Source: M3007 sp046296435
GTDB lineage: Bacteria > Bacteroidota > Bacteroidia > Chitinophagales > Saprospiraceae
Direction of reading: 5' to 3'
Assembly: GCA_046296435.1 (NCBI GenBank)
Contig: JBKBLI010000002.1
Span: 39,961-103,960, forward strand
DNA length: 64,000 nt
Made by a program: the position numbers and the translations under genes. Shown here in pieces: positions 17,636 to 25,860 of the stretch. The notes below the pieces were generated by a model, which was not told the origin of the DNA, made no database searches, and worked only from the letters and a program-made list of their open reading frames with translations. Numbering within the stretch: the first letter of the stretch is position 1; the number at the start of each line of letters is the position of its first letter.

Positions 17636-19321
17636 ATGCAAAACAGAACGCTGATTTTGGCGTTTGCCGCCTTCTTTTGCGCATGCGGCATTGCGCGCGC
17701 CCAACCGGTCGGATGGATTACCCCCTGCAGCGATACGACTTTTTGCCTCAATTTCAACAGTTGTCAGGAAGCCAACGTACTGCTCACCGAAAGGGCATAC
17801 ACCAATTGCCAGAACGGAACCAATATGTCCTACCTTTACCGCGTGGACCTGTTCAACAACGGCGGCATCGACCTGCAGGCTCCCAAAGATACCTTCTCGG
17901 CCAAACTGCCCCCCGGCACGCACAAAATCATCTGGCGCGCCAATGACAACTGTGGGGCGGTCGTCCAATGCAGCTACCTCATCACGGTCAAGGATTGCCA
18001 GCCCCCCCATCTGGTCTGCATCAATGGCATCACACGCAACCTGGACGAGGTCAATTGCAACGCCAAGGTCTGGTCCTCACAATTTGTGCTCAACTTATCG
18101 GACAACTGTATAGCGCCCAGTCAGATCCAAATCGGCATGCGCAAAAAAGGCGAAGGCAGCGGTTTCCCCGATCAGGATACCGTGCATTATGAACTCTGCG
18201 ATCAGGGTTTCAACCTCATCGAAGTCTGGGCCAAAGACAACAACGGACTGACCACTTCTTGCAACGGCTACGTGCTGGTGCAAAAGTCCGGATCCGAATG
18301 CGAATGCAAGACCAGCGCCAACCTTAGCTTGTCAGGTTGCGTCAAAAGCCCCTCAGGCAGCCCGATCACCCCTTACCGCAGCGCAGTCCGGGTGCAATCG
18401 GTCGCGGGGGTCAACACGCCATACGCTCACCAGGCCACCCAAAATCAAAACGCGCCGTGCTTTGAAATGCAAGTCAAGAACATGCCCCTCGGCGGCACAT
18501 ATCAAGCCTATCTGAATATCGAAAAATACGGACCGATCATCGAAGGCGTCACAACTTTTGATCTGGTGACGATCAACAAACACATTCTGGGCCAACAGCC
18601 CCTTACCAACGTCTATCAAGCCTTGGCCGCCGATGCCAACAGCAGCGGAACCATCACCACCTTCGATATCGTCGAGATCCGAAAAGCCATACTGGGCATC
18701 AGCGACACTTTTGCCAACGCTCCCTCCTGGAGGTTCGTGCATCCCATAGCGGATACCAGCGACTTGCTCGGATTCAAAAACGCCATCGACACCTCTGAAG
18801 TTAGTTTCACGCTCGACGACGACCTCAGCCTTAGCGGCTTCGAATGGGTCGGCGTGAAAATCGGCGACGTGAATATGAGCGCCTTCAGCGCTCCCGACGA
18901 TGCCGCCGACGACGGATCCGGATACCTACCCATCCCCCTACCCGACCGCTTGCTACAGCCCGGCGAAATCCTCGACCTGCCCTTGCCCCTACCCCGCGAC
19001 CCCGCGCCCGACGGATGGCAGTGGGCCATCGAACTCGCGCCTGAGTCTCTTACCCTGCTCGCCTCGAATATCGATCCCGATTGTAGCCGATACGACCTGC
19101 ACACCGGCGTCTTGCGGGCTTTGCATTATGAGAGCGCCCCCCTGGAGCCGCTTATCCGCATTCAGGCGCGGCAACCGATCCGCCTGAGCGAAGCCATCCG
19201 TCTTCGGCCCGACCTATTGGCTCCGGAGATCTATTTTTCAGGAAAAAAATGGGGCATGGGGCTGGAGTTCAGGGATACGGACGGCGGGCGCGGCGCGGCG
19301 ATTACTTTTTTTCCGGAATGA
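17636..19321 (+). CDS. Secreted protein with HYR-like and dockerin-like (EF-hand) segments
   Basis: 561 residues. A signal peptide (FAAFFCACGIARAQ) is followed by Cys-rich Ig/HYR-like domains (residues about 25-230, with repeated Cys pairs such as NDNCGAVVQC and SDNCIAPSQ). A segment near residues 300-350 carries two dockerin/EF-hand-like elements (TTFDLVTINKHILG and ADANSSGTITTFDIVEIRKAILG). The C-terminal 150 residues are unassigned. The dockerin-like pair is common in Saprospiraceae surface proteins and probably binds calcium. I see no recognisable T9SS tail. An upstream ATG at 17552 lies before the promoter box and is rejected. The 3' end overlaps rarA by 20 bases, convergently. Confidence 0.75.
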   Translation: MQNRTLILAFAAFFCACGIARAQPVGWITPCSDTTFCLNFNSCQEANVLLTERAYTNCQNGTNMSYLYRVDLFNNGGIDLQAPKDTFSAKLPPGTHKIIWRANDNCGAVVQCSYLITVKDCQPPHLVCINGITRNLDEVNCNAKVWSSQFVLNLSDNCIAPSQIQIGMRKKGEGSGFPDQDTVHYELCDQGFNLIEVWAKDNNGLTTSCNGYVLVQKSGSECECKTSANLSLSGCVKSPSGSPITPYRSAVRVQSVAGVNTPYAHQATQNQNAPCFEMQVKNMPLGGTYQAYLNIEKYGPIIEGVTTFDLVTINKHILGQQPLTNVYQALAADANSSGTITTFDIVEIRKAILGISDTFANAPSWRFVHPIADTSDLLGFKNAIDTSEVSFTLDDDLSLSGFEWVGVKIGDVNMSAFSAPDDAADDGSGYLPIPLPDRLLQPGEILDLPLPLPRDPAPDGWQWAIELAPESLTLLASNIDPDCSRYDLHTGVLRALHYESAPLEPLIRIQARQPIRLSEAIRLRPDLLAPEIYFSGKKWGMGLEFRDTDGGRGAAITFFPE

Positions 19322-20516
19322 GCTTCGTACCGACCAAGGCGTCCGGCAGATACTGCTGCGACACCCGCGCGTCGGGATAGTCGTGGGGATACAGGTAGCC
19401 GGCGCCGTAGTTCAGGTCGCGCATCAACTGCGTCGGCGCGTTGCGCAAATGCAGCGGAACAGACAATGCCCCCGTGCTCCGCACCAGGGCGAGCGCCGCG
19501 TTGATGGCCGCGTAAGCCGCGTTGCTCTTGGCCGAACGGGCCAGATAAATCGCGCACTCGGCGAGCGGGATGCGAGCCTCAGGCATGCCAATCTGTTGAC
19601 AGGCTTGAAAGGTGGCATTGGCCAGAAGCAGGGCGTTGGGATTGGCCAGGCCGATGTCTTCGGCAGCCAGAATGGTCATGCGCCGCGCGATGAACAGGAT
19701 GTCCTCGCCCGCATCAAGCATACGGGCCAACCAATAGATTGCAGCATCTGCGTCGCTCCCTCTGACGCTCTTGATAAACGCCGAAATCACGTCGTAATGC
19801 TGCTCCCCGTTTTTGTCGTACAGGGCCATATTTTGCTGGATCGCCTGGCGGGTCATGGCGTTGTCGATACGCAGCGGCTTGCCCGGTTCGCGCAGGTTGT
19901 ATAGCAGTTCAAGGGCGTTGAGCAAGCGGCGGGCGTCGCCGCCGGAGTAGAGTAGCAGCGCCTCCTCCTCCGCGATTTCGATATCTTCAAGCCGGAGCAG
20001 CGGATCCTCGCGCAGGGCTTTGCGCAGCAGACTCGACAACTCCTCTCGCCCCAGATGCTGCAACACATACACCTGACACCGCGACAACAAAGCGGGGATG
20101 ACCTCAAACGACGGGTTCTCCGTCGTGGCGCCGATCAGCGTGATCACGCCCTTCTCTACGGCGCCCAACAGCGCGTCCTGCTGATTTTTGGAAAAGCGAT
20201 GAATCTCGTCAATGAACAGCACCGCGCCGCCCCGCGCAAAAAGGGTCTGCTTCTCGGCGCTTTCGATAGCATCGCGCACATCCTTGACGCCCGCATGCAC
20301 CGCCGACAACTGGATAAACGCCTTGCCCGCCTTGCCCGCCGCCAGACGCGCCAGCGTGGTCTTGCCCACTCCCGGCGGACCCCACAACACAAACGACGGC
20401 AATCGGCCCGACTCGATGGCGCGCCGCAGCGGCGCTTCCGGGCCTATGAGGTGCGACTGCCCGATGTAGTCGTCAAAATCCTTCGGGCGCATGCGCTCGG
20501 CAAGCGGCGTATTCAT
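19302..20516 (-). CDS. rarA: Replication-associated recombination protein A (AAA ATPase)
   Basis: 404 residues. The conserved opening is NTPLAERMRPKDFDDYIGQSHL; Walker A GPPGVGKTT at residues 46-54; Walker B VLFIDEIHRFSK; sensor 1 IGATTENPSFEV; and the long MgsA C-terminal domain (DADAAIYWLARML, AAEDIGLANP). RarA/MgsA acts as a tetramer at stalled replication forks. The ATG at 20516 starts the conserved region. The longer frame to 20585 would cross the promoter at 20537-20545. The last 20 bases overlap the convergent upstream gene. Confidence 0.95.
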   Translation of the reverse strand: MNTPLAERMRPKDFDDYIGQSHLIGPEAPLRRAIESGRLPSFVLWGPPGVGKTTLARLAAGKAGKAFIQLSAVHAGVKDVRDAIESAEKQTLFARGGAVLFIDEIHRFSKNQQDALLGAVEKGVITLIGATTENPSFEVIPALLSRCQVYVLQHLGREELSSLLRKALREDPLLRLEDIEIAEEEALLLYSGGDARRLLNALELLYNLREPGKPLRIDNAMTRQAIQQNMALYDKNGEQHYDVISAFIKSVRGSDADAAIYWLARMLDAGEDILFIARRMTILAAEDIGLANPNALLLANATFQACQQIGMPEARIPLAECAIYLARSAKSNAAYAAINAALALVRSTGALSVPLHLRNAPTQLMRDLNYGAGYLYPHDYPDARVSQQYLPDALVGTKLIPEKK

Positions 20517-20536
20517 GATGCAGTCATTTTTTAGCG

Positions 20537-20545
20537 GCAAAAATA
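20537..20545 (-). promoter_or_regulatory. -7 box (TATTTTTGC) for rarA
   Basis: Minus-strand TAnnTTTGC match 21 bases before the ATG at 20516, implying a very short leader. Confidence 0.55.
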
Positions 20546-20656
20546 CGCGGATATGACGGCAAGTTCCAGACTCAGATAGCTTCAACCCCCAAAAGCACGC
20601 GCCGCGTTAAAAAAAGGCTAAGTTTTCAAAGTCTGCACCCGCATCACAATTTTTTG

Positions 20657-20665
20657 TACCTTTGC
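20657..20665 (+). promoter_or_regulatory. -7 box (TACCTTTGC) for the gene at 20850
   Basis: Exact TAnnTTTGC match. The implied leader is unusually long (about 180 bases) before the ATG at 20850. Confidence 0.55.
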
Positions 20666-20849
20666 GCCGAATTATTGAATTTTTATCCGAAAAATGCCTG
20701 GTATTGCAAATATTTTCAAGCGCAGGCGTGTTTTTGCATACTTTTTTTTATGACCACTGAAATGACGGCAGAAGCCTTCTGATCGGTCGTCAAGCAGGCG
20801 CGCGCATCAGAAAACAAGGAATAAAAAACGAAATTAAACCATCGCACAT

Positions 20850-21638
20850 ATGAAACTTTCCCTTCTCTTCTCTTTTTTGCTCCTATCGGCTGTTGCGAAC
20901 GCTCAATCGGGGTCTCCGTCAAGGTCTTCAGAGACGCTCATTTTTCAGCCGCTCTCGCAACCCGGCCAACAGCGTCCGCTATCCCCCCCGTCTGCGCCGT
21001 TGCTCTCTCAAAAAACGCTGTATGCTATTTTGCTGGCAGTGTTGTTGATCCTCATTTTTGGCGCGGCGATTTTAGCATGCCTCAAAATTTCCTCAATCCT
21101 GATGCGCATCTTGATCATCGTCGGCGCCTTGGCGCTTGCGGGCTTGGTTTCGTTTGCCCTGCTTTTTGCGATTGGCATCACCGCCGAACCCGACACCTCG
21201 ATGCGAGCAGCCGCCCAGGAAGCCCTGCGCCAATTGGGCAAGCGCCTCGGCCTGTCCATCGAAACCTCGGGAGTAGCCATTGAAGATGACGATTTCCGGG
21301 TCGGTTTGCTGCTGGGCGAAAGTGAGTTTGTCGTGGCCGACTACGTGGACAATCGGGGCCTGAAGGCGCCTTACGCCCTCATTGATACGGTGCTCCATTA
21401 CGAGGGCCCAGCCCAAACGCTACCCCCTCTGCCCGCCCCCGACGCAGATGTATGGGTGATCGAGACCCATGCGGCCCGCCAAAGCGACGCCGCCGCTCCC
21501 TTGTATCAAATCGAATGGCGCCTCCGCAACGCCAATCCAAAGGTCGTTGCGGTGCGCTACGCGCAACCGGATCATTTATTCCGCGAAACCAGCAGCATTG
21601 CCAGAACCTGCCTGATCCGCGCAGGCCAAGCGGAATGA
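20850..21638 (+). CDS. Membrane protein of unknown function
   Basis: 262 residues, not recognised. A signal peptide (residues 1-19, ending ANA) is followed by a proline/serine-rich linker (20-52), two hydrophobic helices (about 57-78 and 86-110), and a soluble C-terminal domain of about 150 residues (starting near EPDTSMRAAAQEALRQLG). The C-terminal part has no obvious catalytic motif. It is followed after 37 bases by another unknown membrane-anchored protein on the same strand, so the two are likely an operon. First genes of a small lineage-specific cluster. Confidence 0.65.
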   Translation: MKLSLLFSFLLLSAVANAQSGSPSRSSETLIFQPLSQPGQQRPLSPPSAPLLSQKTLYAILLAVLLILIFGAAILACLKISSILMRILIIVGALALAGLVSFALLFAIGITAEPDTSMRAAAQEALRQLGKRLGLSIETSGVAIEDDDFRVGLLLGESEFVVADYVDNRGLKAPYALIDTVLHYEGPAQTLPPLPAPDADVWVIETHAARQSDAAAPLYQIEWRLRNANPKVVAVRYAQPDHLFRETSSIARTCLIRAGQAE

Positions 21639-21675
21639 GCAAAACGCCACATTGGTTTAGCTAATTCAATCTTTT

Positions 21676-22566
21676 ATGAAAGTATTGATCATCGTTGGCG
21701 TCGTCATCTTGCTGGGCGCGCTGGGCCTCGTTTGGCTTGTTTGGATTGGCGAATCTGTCAACGAGCAGATTATCGGAGAATTTAAAGATGGCGCCGACAA
21801 AATCGAGCTTAAAGCCATAAGCGCCTCCAGTTGGGGCAATACATACTCGGCGCGCGCCTTGTATTTCAACGGTAGATTGGCGGATTTCCGCGGCTCTATG
21901 CTGAACAGCAACCTGGATGGGCACAAGGTGTTCCCTTTGGACGCGCGCGGCCTACGCGTGGATATTTTGGACACAACGCACGCGGAAACGCTTCGTCAAA
22001 CAGAGGCGATGACTAAAAATGCGGCCATTGTAGAGGGAAGAATGGACAGCAATCTCCTGCAACAGCAGCATCCCGACATAAAAAACGGCAGTCCGTGGAC
22101 GATTTGGGTGAATCCCCATGATTTTGCTGAGGCCGAATACCTCCGTATGATCGAGTTGATTAAAAAAGGAGGCTCGCAACTTCGCAAGGATCAACGCGCC
22201 TTCGAGCAGGATACGAGCCGCAACCCGAATGCGTGGAACAGATACCCGGATCTGATCATCTGGCGCGCGGTCTATCACGACTACGACAAACTGGAGTCGC
22301 CTTCATTCGTGCGCAAAGATGAGAAAACCGAAGAGGTCATAACCATAAATCACGACGGAGGCGTTTACTTCCAACACAAAAGCGAAGCCTATATCGCAGG
22401 CTTTGGCTTCGGCCTCGGCCAACTAAACGAAACCGCGGACACGCTCTACCTGATGGAAGGCTGGGACCAGAACGGCATCGCCCTTTCCATGTCTGTTTTT
22501 GCCCGGTTCAAAGACAAAAATGGCCGCGCGCTGTCTGAGGTTTACCGCATTGTGCCGCCAAGGTAG
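21676..22566 (+). CDS. Membrane-anchored hypothetical protein
   Basis: 296 residues, not recognised. One N-terminal hydrophobic helix (residues 2-25, VLIIVGVVILLGALGLVWLVWI) anchors a soluble domain of about 270 residues rich in charged and aromatic residues. There are no Cys clusters or nucleotide-binding motifs. The tail (FARFKDKNGRALSEVYRIV) suggests a beta-rich end. Probably co-transcribed with the gene ending at 21638. Confidence 0.65.
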   Translation: MKVLIIVGVVILLGALGLVWLVWIGESVNEQIIGEFKDGADKIELKAISASSWGNTYSARALYFNGRLADFRGSMLNSNLDGHKVFPLDARGLRVDILDTTHAETLRQTEAMTKNAAIVEGRMDSNLLQQQHPDIKNGSPWTIWVNPHDFAEAEYLRMIELIKKGGSQLRKDQRAFEQDTSRNPNAWNRYPDLIIWRAVYHDYDKLESPSFVRKDEKTEEVITINHDGGVYFQHKSEAYIAGFGFGLGQLNETADTLYLMEGWDQNGIALSMSVFARFKDKNGRALSEVYRIVPPR

Positions 22567-22631
22567 CGGGCAACTTGGGGATCTGCCGGGACCAAACGTT
22601 TGGCATTCACACGCTGAAGCGGCGCGGGAGT

Positions 22632-22692
22632 AGGTTGCGCCCATGCCCTTTTTTTCTGAAAATTAAAAAAAGAACGGGCGCAGCCTCAACCT
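22632..22692. terminator. Imperfect inverted repeat between convergent genes
   Basis: GCGCCC at 22638-22643 pairs with GGGCGC at 22676-22681, and T7 at 22649-22655 faces A7 at 22665-22671, with mismatches between. It lies between a plus-strand gene end and a minus-strand gene end. It shares the 16-mer CCCATGCCCTTTTTTT with the terminator at 39878-39893. Confidence 0.4.
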
Positions 22693-22765
22693 GACGAATG
22701 GACTCGAGAACGCCGCTCGCCCGCCAGCCCGGAAAAACACCCGCGTCGGCAGTTCCCCTATTCGT

Positions 22766-23221
22766 CTATTTTTGCAAACACGCTTCCAAAAACGCCGCCA
22801 TCGCCGCGTGGCCGCGCTCACGAGCGATAGACAGGGCCGTGTCGCCGTTTGGGTCGCTGTAATCTACTTTTGCGCCGTGCTCGACCAACAACTTCGCCAT
22901 ATCCAGACGGTTGCAATAGGCGGCGTGCATGAGCGGGGATGCTACGCCGCTGCCAGGCGAAGGCTGTACGGCGGCGCCGCAATTGACAAGCATCTCAACG
23001 GCCTCAATATCGTCGGTTCCGGCCAGCCAAAACAGCGCGGTTTTGCCCGCTACGGCGTAGCTGAGACCGACTTGGTCAGCCAAGTATCGTAGATATTCCC
23101 TGTCCTTTTGCCGGGCGGCATCCTGAATGATATCGAGCGCAGCGTCGCCGCCGTGTCGCTCTCCGTAGCGCCGCCTGTCGGACTCGAGCCTATGCTTGAA
23201 GAGACTTGATTTATTAGCCAT
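22766..23221 (-). CDS. Ankyrin-repeat protein
   Basis: 151 residues from the ATG at 23221 (the frame continues to 23299 but the added residues are basic and unconserved). About three ankyrin repeats are visible: GKTALFWLAGTDDIEAVEMLVNCGA, SPLMHAAYCNRLDMAKLLVEHGA and GDTALSIARERGHAAMAAFLEA. Ankyrin repeats bind proteins; no partner is evident. There is no signal peptide, so it is likely cytoplasmic. It is the last gene of a minus-strand run that includes the SH3 lipoprotein. Confidence 0.75.
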   Translation of the reverse strand: MANKSSLFKHRLESDRRRYGERHGGDAALDIIQDAARQKDREYLRYLADQVGLSYAVAGKTALFWLAGTDDIEAVEMLVNCGAAVQPSPGSGVASPLMHAAYCNRLDMAKLLVEHGAKVDYSDPNGDTALSIARERGHAAMAAFLEACLQK

Positions 23222-23295
23222 AGGTGGTGCGTTCGCCAACCGCCTGGCCTTGTGTTGTAAACCGCAGGCAGCGCGAGGAGCGCGGCCTGTACCGG

Positions 23296-24081
23296 TCAAT
23301 CGGCCGACGAAAATTCCAACAACAGTTGCCCGTCTTTAGGCTCGATGCTCATGTGCTGATAGCCCTCGATATCGGTAATGGTGAGCCTTTTCGTAGCTGC
23401 GTCGTACTCTCCTTTGGTTTTGGCGCTCCAAAACCAAAGCGGGCGAAACAGCACAAACGCTTCCTGAACCGTGAATTTGTCCGCCGGCAAATAGAAATGA
23501 TGGGTCACGCCGCCCTCATAGTACTCGAACTGAAAGACGGCGCCGTCCTCGAACTCCTGCCGGTATCCCTCCACCAGACCGGGCTTCTGCGGCAAAGGCT
23601 TGCGCTCGCCCTTGGGGCGGGAGATCCTAGCGTAAAAAGCCTCGACGTAAGAGTCTATGTCCGCCTCAGGCTCTTCTATCTGAGGCAGATAACGCGAGAG
23701 ATACCCCTCAAAGAGATAGCCCTCTTTCCCGTCATTCGTTCTGACTTTTACCCAGCCGCCCGACACCTCAAAACTGCCCATCCTTTCAGCCACATATCGG
23801 TTGGCGGGGTCGGGCAATTCGAGCACGGTAAGCGGTTCGCCGTTCATGGGCAGGTTCATGATTTTTTCGCCATCCTTTGAGGGCGTTTTACGCAGTACGA
23901 GGCCGCTGGGCGCATGCACGTACAAAACGCCGCCCACTTTCAGGGTATGGGCTTCGGAGGGCTTGCTTGCAGGGGCGGCAACGTCAGACTTGGCGTCGCT
24001 CGCCGGAGAGGCTATTTTGTTGTCCTGTTTACAAGCCCCAAATAATCCCGCCGCTAACAGAAAGATGAGTGTTTTTTTCAT
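23296..24081 (-). CDS. Lipoprotein with bacterial SH3-like domain
   Basis: 261 residues. The N-terminus KKTLIFLLAAGLFGACKQD is a lipoprotein signal with lipobox LFGAC. Residues about 45-130 form a bacterial SH3-like domain (VLYVHAPSGLVLRKTPSKDGEKI, GWVKVRTNDGKEGYLFEGYLS). The remaining 120 residues are unassigned. It is probably lipidated and periplasmic. The gene lies 5 bases downstream of a small hypothetical gene, so the two form an operon. The domain is used elsewhere to bind cell wall; its function here is unknown. Confidence 0.75.
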   Translation of the reverse strand: MKKTLIFLLAAGLFGACKQDNKIASPASDAKSDVAAPASKPSEAHTLKVGGVLYVHAPSGLVLRKTPSKDGEKIMNLPMNGEPLTVLELPDPANRYVAERMGSFEVSGGWVKVRTNDGKEGYLFEGYLSRYLPQIEEPEADIDSYVEAFYARISRPKGERKPLPQKPGLVEGYRQEFEDGAVFQFEYYEGGVTHHFYLPADKFTVQEAFVLFRPLWFWSAKTKGEYDAATKRLTITDIEGYQHMSIEPKDGQLLLEFSSAD

Positions 24082-24086
24082 GCCGT

Positions 24087-24482
24087 TCAGAGCGATTTTT
24101 CGAGCAGCGCAACGATATGCTCCGGAGAATACCGGCTGTAAACCCCTCCTGCAAGCTGCATCTTGTGATATAGCTCGCCACCCTCAAACCGGAGCTCGAC
24201 GGCGCTCTGATCGTCGGTATTTTCCAATCGGATGGATTTTAGCGCAGATTGGAGCGCCTCTTTTCCCATATCGTCGCGACAGACGCTTTTAAAAACTTCG
24301 ATCAGGCCCGGCAGAATATCGCCCTCCAAACGGCTGAGCGGATACTCGTCGTAAGCCGTGAAAGTATCCCAATCGATGTTCAGTTCCGGCTCAAAACCGG
24401 CAATGGATTTGACTTCGGCCATGAAGGCGGGCAAGGCGTTATCCTGAATGTCTTTGGCTAAACGTTTTTCTTGAAGTCCCAT
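24087..24482 (-). CDS. Hypothetical protein
   Basis: 131 residues from the ATG at 24482, where a run of charged helix begins (GLQEKRLAKDIQDNALPAF); the frame continues to 24545 without conserved features. The protein looks soluble and mixed alpha/beta, with a hydrophobic-core pattern near FEPELNIDWDTFTAYDEYPL. Not recognised. It is immediately followed by the SH3 lipoprotein gene (5 bases apart). Confidence 0.6.
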   Translation of the reverse strand: MGLQEKRLAKDIQDNALPAFMAEVKSIAGFEPELNIDWDTFTAYDEYPLSRLEGDILPGLIEVFKSVCRDDMGKEALQSALKSIRLENTDDQSAVELRFEGGELYHKMQLAGGVYSRYSPEHIVALLEKSL

Positions 24483-24608
24483 GTTTTGAAAAAATGTGAA
24501 TGAATTGGTCGGGTTTACACAAAAAAAATTTTTTACAAAACGCAAAATGCGTCATCTTAGTAACTTCGCCCCAAAAGATAATCTTAACTTAACAGTCCCC
24601 CCCGGCGC

Positions 24609-24920
24609 TCACCTGCGCTCCCGGGAAACCTGCAATATCATTTCGCCCGTGATGGGGATCCCCGCCGCCTTCTTTGCTTTGATCCACTCGACCAACCATT
24701 CTAATCGACAATATATCACAAAACCCTCAAAATCTTTCTGCAAAAGCGCCTCGGCCGGAAAACTGCCCCCGCTTTGCATGACGCCCCTGCCCTCTACCAG
24801 TGCGATAGGATTGTTGGGATCATTCAGAATCGCATAGACTGCATAAGGCCAGGATACCGTTTCGCCCCGCCAGTTGGCATAGACGCGCTCACCTTCGGCT
24901 ATCAACAACATTTGCTCCAT
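24609..24920 (-). CDS. Small hypothetical protein
   Basis: 103 residues, soluble, with a compact alpha/beta look (QMLLIAEGERVYANWRGETV at the start, LEWLVEWIKAKKAAGIPITGE near the end). Not recognised. The ATG is preceded within one base by an A7 tract that is part of a T/A element. It is separate from the next minus-strand gene by 126 bases. Confidence 0.55.
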   Translation of the reverse strand: MEQMLLIAEGERVYANWRGETVSWPYAVYAILNDPNNPIALVEGRGVMQSGGSFPAEALLQKDFEGFVIYCRLEWLVEWIKAKKAAGIPITGEMILQVSRERR

Positions 24921-24921
24921 G

Positions 24922-24934
24922 TTTTTTTGAAAAA
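24922..24934. repeat. T7-G-A5 element abutting the start of the 103-residue gene
   Basis: On the minus strand it reads T5-C-A7 one base before ATG, so it occupies the initiation region as at hbd. Confidence 0.6.
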
Positions 24935-25076
24935 TACAACGCGCCCCCGATTAACGACCGGCCTCCTGATTATGTTGCAGCGTCGCAAGGCGCGCGCTTC
25001 GTTGGGCAAGGGTTGGACCCTGGTCAAAACAAATAAGCCCGCGCGGCGTTTAAAAGAGAATAAGGGCGCCTTTCCC

Positions 25077-25667
25077 ATGATACAAAGACAAGCCGAAGCG
25101 CGGATACCTACGCGGTATGGCGATTTTCTGATGATCGCCTACGCCGAAACCCCCGACGAGAAGATGCCGCATATCGCTTTCGTGTCCCAAAACACGAATT
25201 ATGCGCAGCCTGTGCCTGTGCGCATACATTCTGAGTGTATGACCGGCGATGTGTTCGGCTCCCGGCGTTGCGACTGCGGCGAACAATTGGACGCCGCGCT
25301 GAACTATGTGGCGCAACGCGGCGGCGCAGTGATTTACCTGCGACAGGAAGGCCGCGGCATCGGTCTGATCAACAAGCTGAAAGCCTACCAATTGCAGGAC
25401 GTAGGCTTCAACACAGCCGACGCCAATACGCATCTCGGCTTCGACGTGGACGCCCGTCAGTATGCTTGCGCCATACACATCCTTCAGGACCTGGGCATCC
25501 ATCGCGTCGAACTGATCACCAACAATCCGGACAAAGAAGCGGCGCTACGCCATTCGCCCATCGAAGTGGCAGGCCGCATCCCCTCCATCGTCGCGCCGCA
25601 TGCAGACAATCGGGACTACCTGCTCACCAAGCAGGAATTGATGGGGCATTGGTTAGATATCGCCTGA
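25077..25667 (+). CDS. ribA: GTP cyclohydrolase II
   Basis: 196 residues, the length of stand-alone RibA. The zinc-binding cysteines are in SECMTGDVFGSRRCDCGEQL, the active-site loop is YLRQEGRGIGLINKLKAY, and the substrate region is ELITNNPDKEAAL. It converts GTP to 2,5-diamino-6-ribosylamino-4-pyrimidinone 5'-phosphate, the first step of riboflavin synthesis. The frame is open back to 24774, but conservation starts at the ATG at 25077. No FMN riboswitch is visible in the upstream 150 bases. There is no DHBP synthase fusion. Confidence 0.95.
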   Translation: MIQRQAEARIPTRYGDFLMIAYAETPDEKMPHIAFVSQNTNYAQPVPVRIHSECMTGDVFGSRRCDCGEQLDAALNYVAQRGGAVIYLRQEGRGIGLINKLKAYQLQDVGFNTADANTHLGFDVDARQYACAIHILQDLGIHRVELITNNPDKEAALRHSPIEVAGRIPSIVAPHADNRDYLLTKQELMGHWLDIA

Positions 25668-25791
25668 TTATTGGGCTGATTGCGCCGCGCAGGGCAACAT
25701 ATTGCCCGATCGAACAGTTTTATGTTCTGAAAAAAGGGCTACGTCAGCCCCAACCCGCGCCCGGTCCTTACCTGTGCTTCCGCTCGCGGTA

Positions 25792-25808
25792 TTTTTTTTT
25801 TTGAAAAA
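25792..25808. repeat. T11-G-A5 element upstream of the DUF2851 gene
   Basis: Longest T-tract of the family in this window, 53 bases before the ATG at 25861, flanked by GC-rich sequence. Confidence 0.65.
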
Positions 25809-25860
25809 GGAAGCGGGCACGGGCGAGCGCAGGAACAAAGCATTGGCAGGACGCAGCCGC

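Larger units (their letters stand above)
20517..20849. other. Divergent intergenic region between rarA and the membrane-protein gene
   Basis: 333 bases without a gene. It holds the rarA box (20537-20545) and a plus-strand TACCTTTGC box (20657-20665). The remaining stretch to 20849 is an AT-rich leader with no recognised riboswitch. Confidence 0.5.

Noticed and set aside
24774..25076. N-terminal extension of ribA by 101 codons
   Set aside because: RibA conservation begins at the ATG at 25077. The upstream segment overlaps the opposite-strand gene and its T/A leader.
25692..25707. Hairpin GGGCAA-CATA-TTGCCC after ribA
   Set aside because: Only a 6-bp stem with no U-tract and no known RNA family; too weak to call a terminator or riboswitch.
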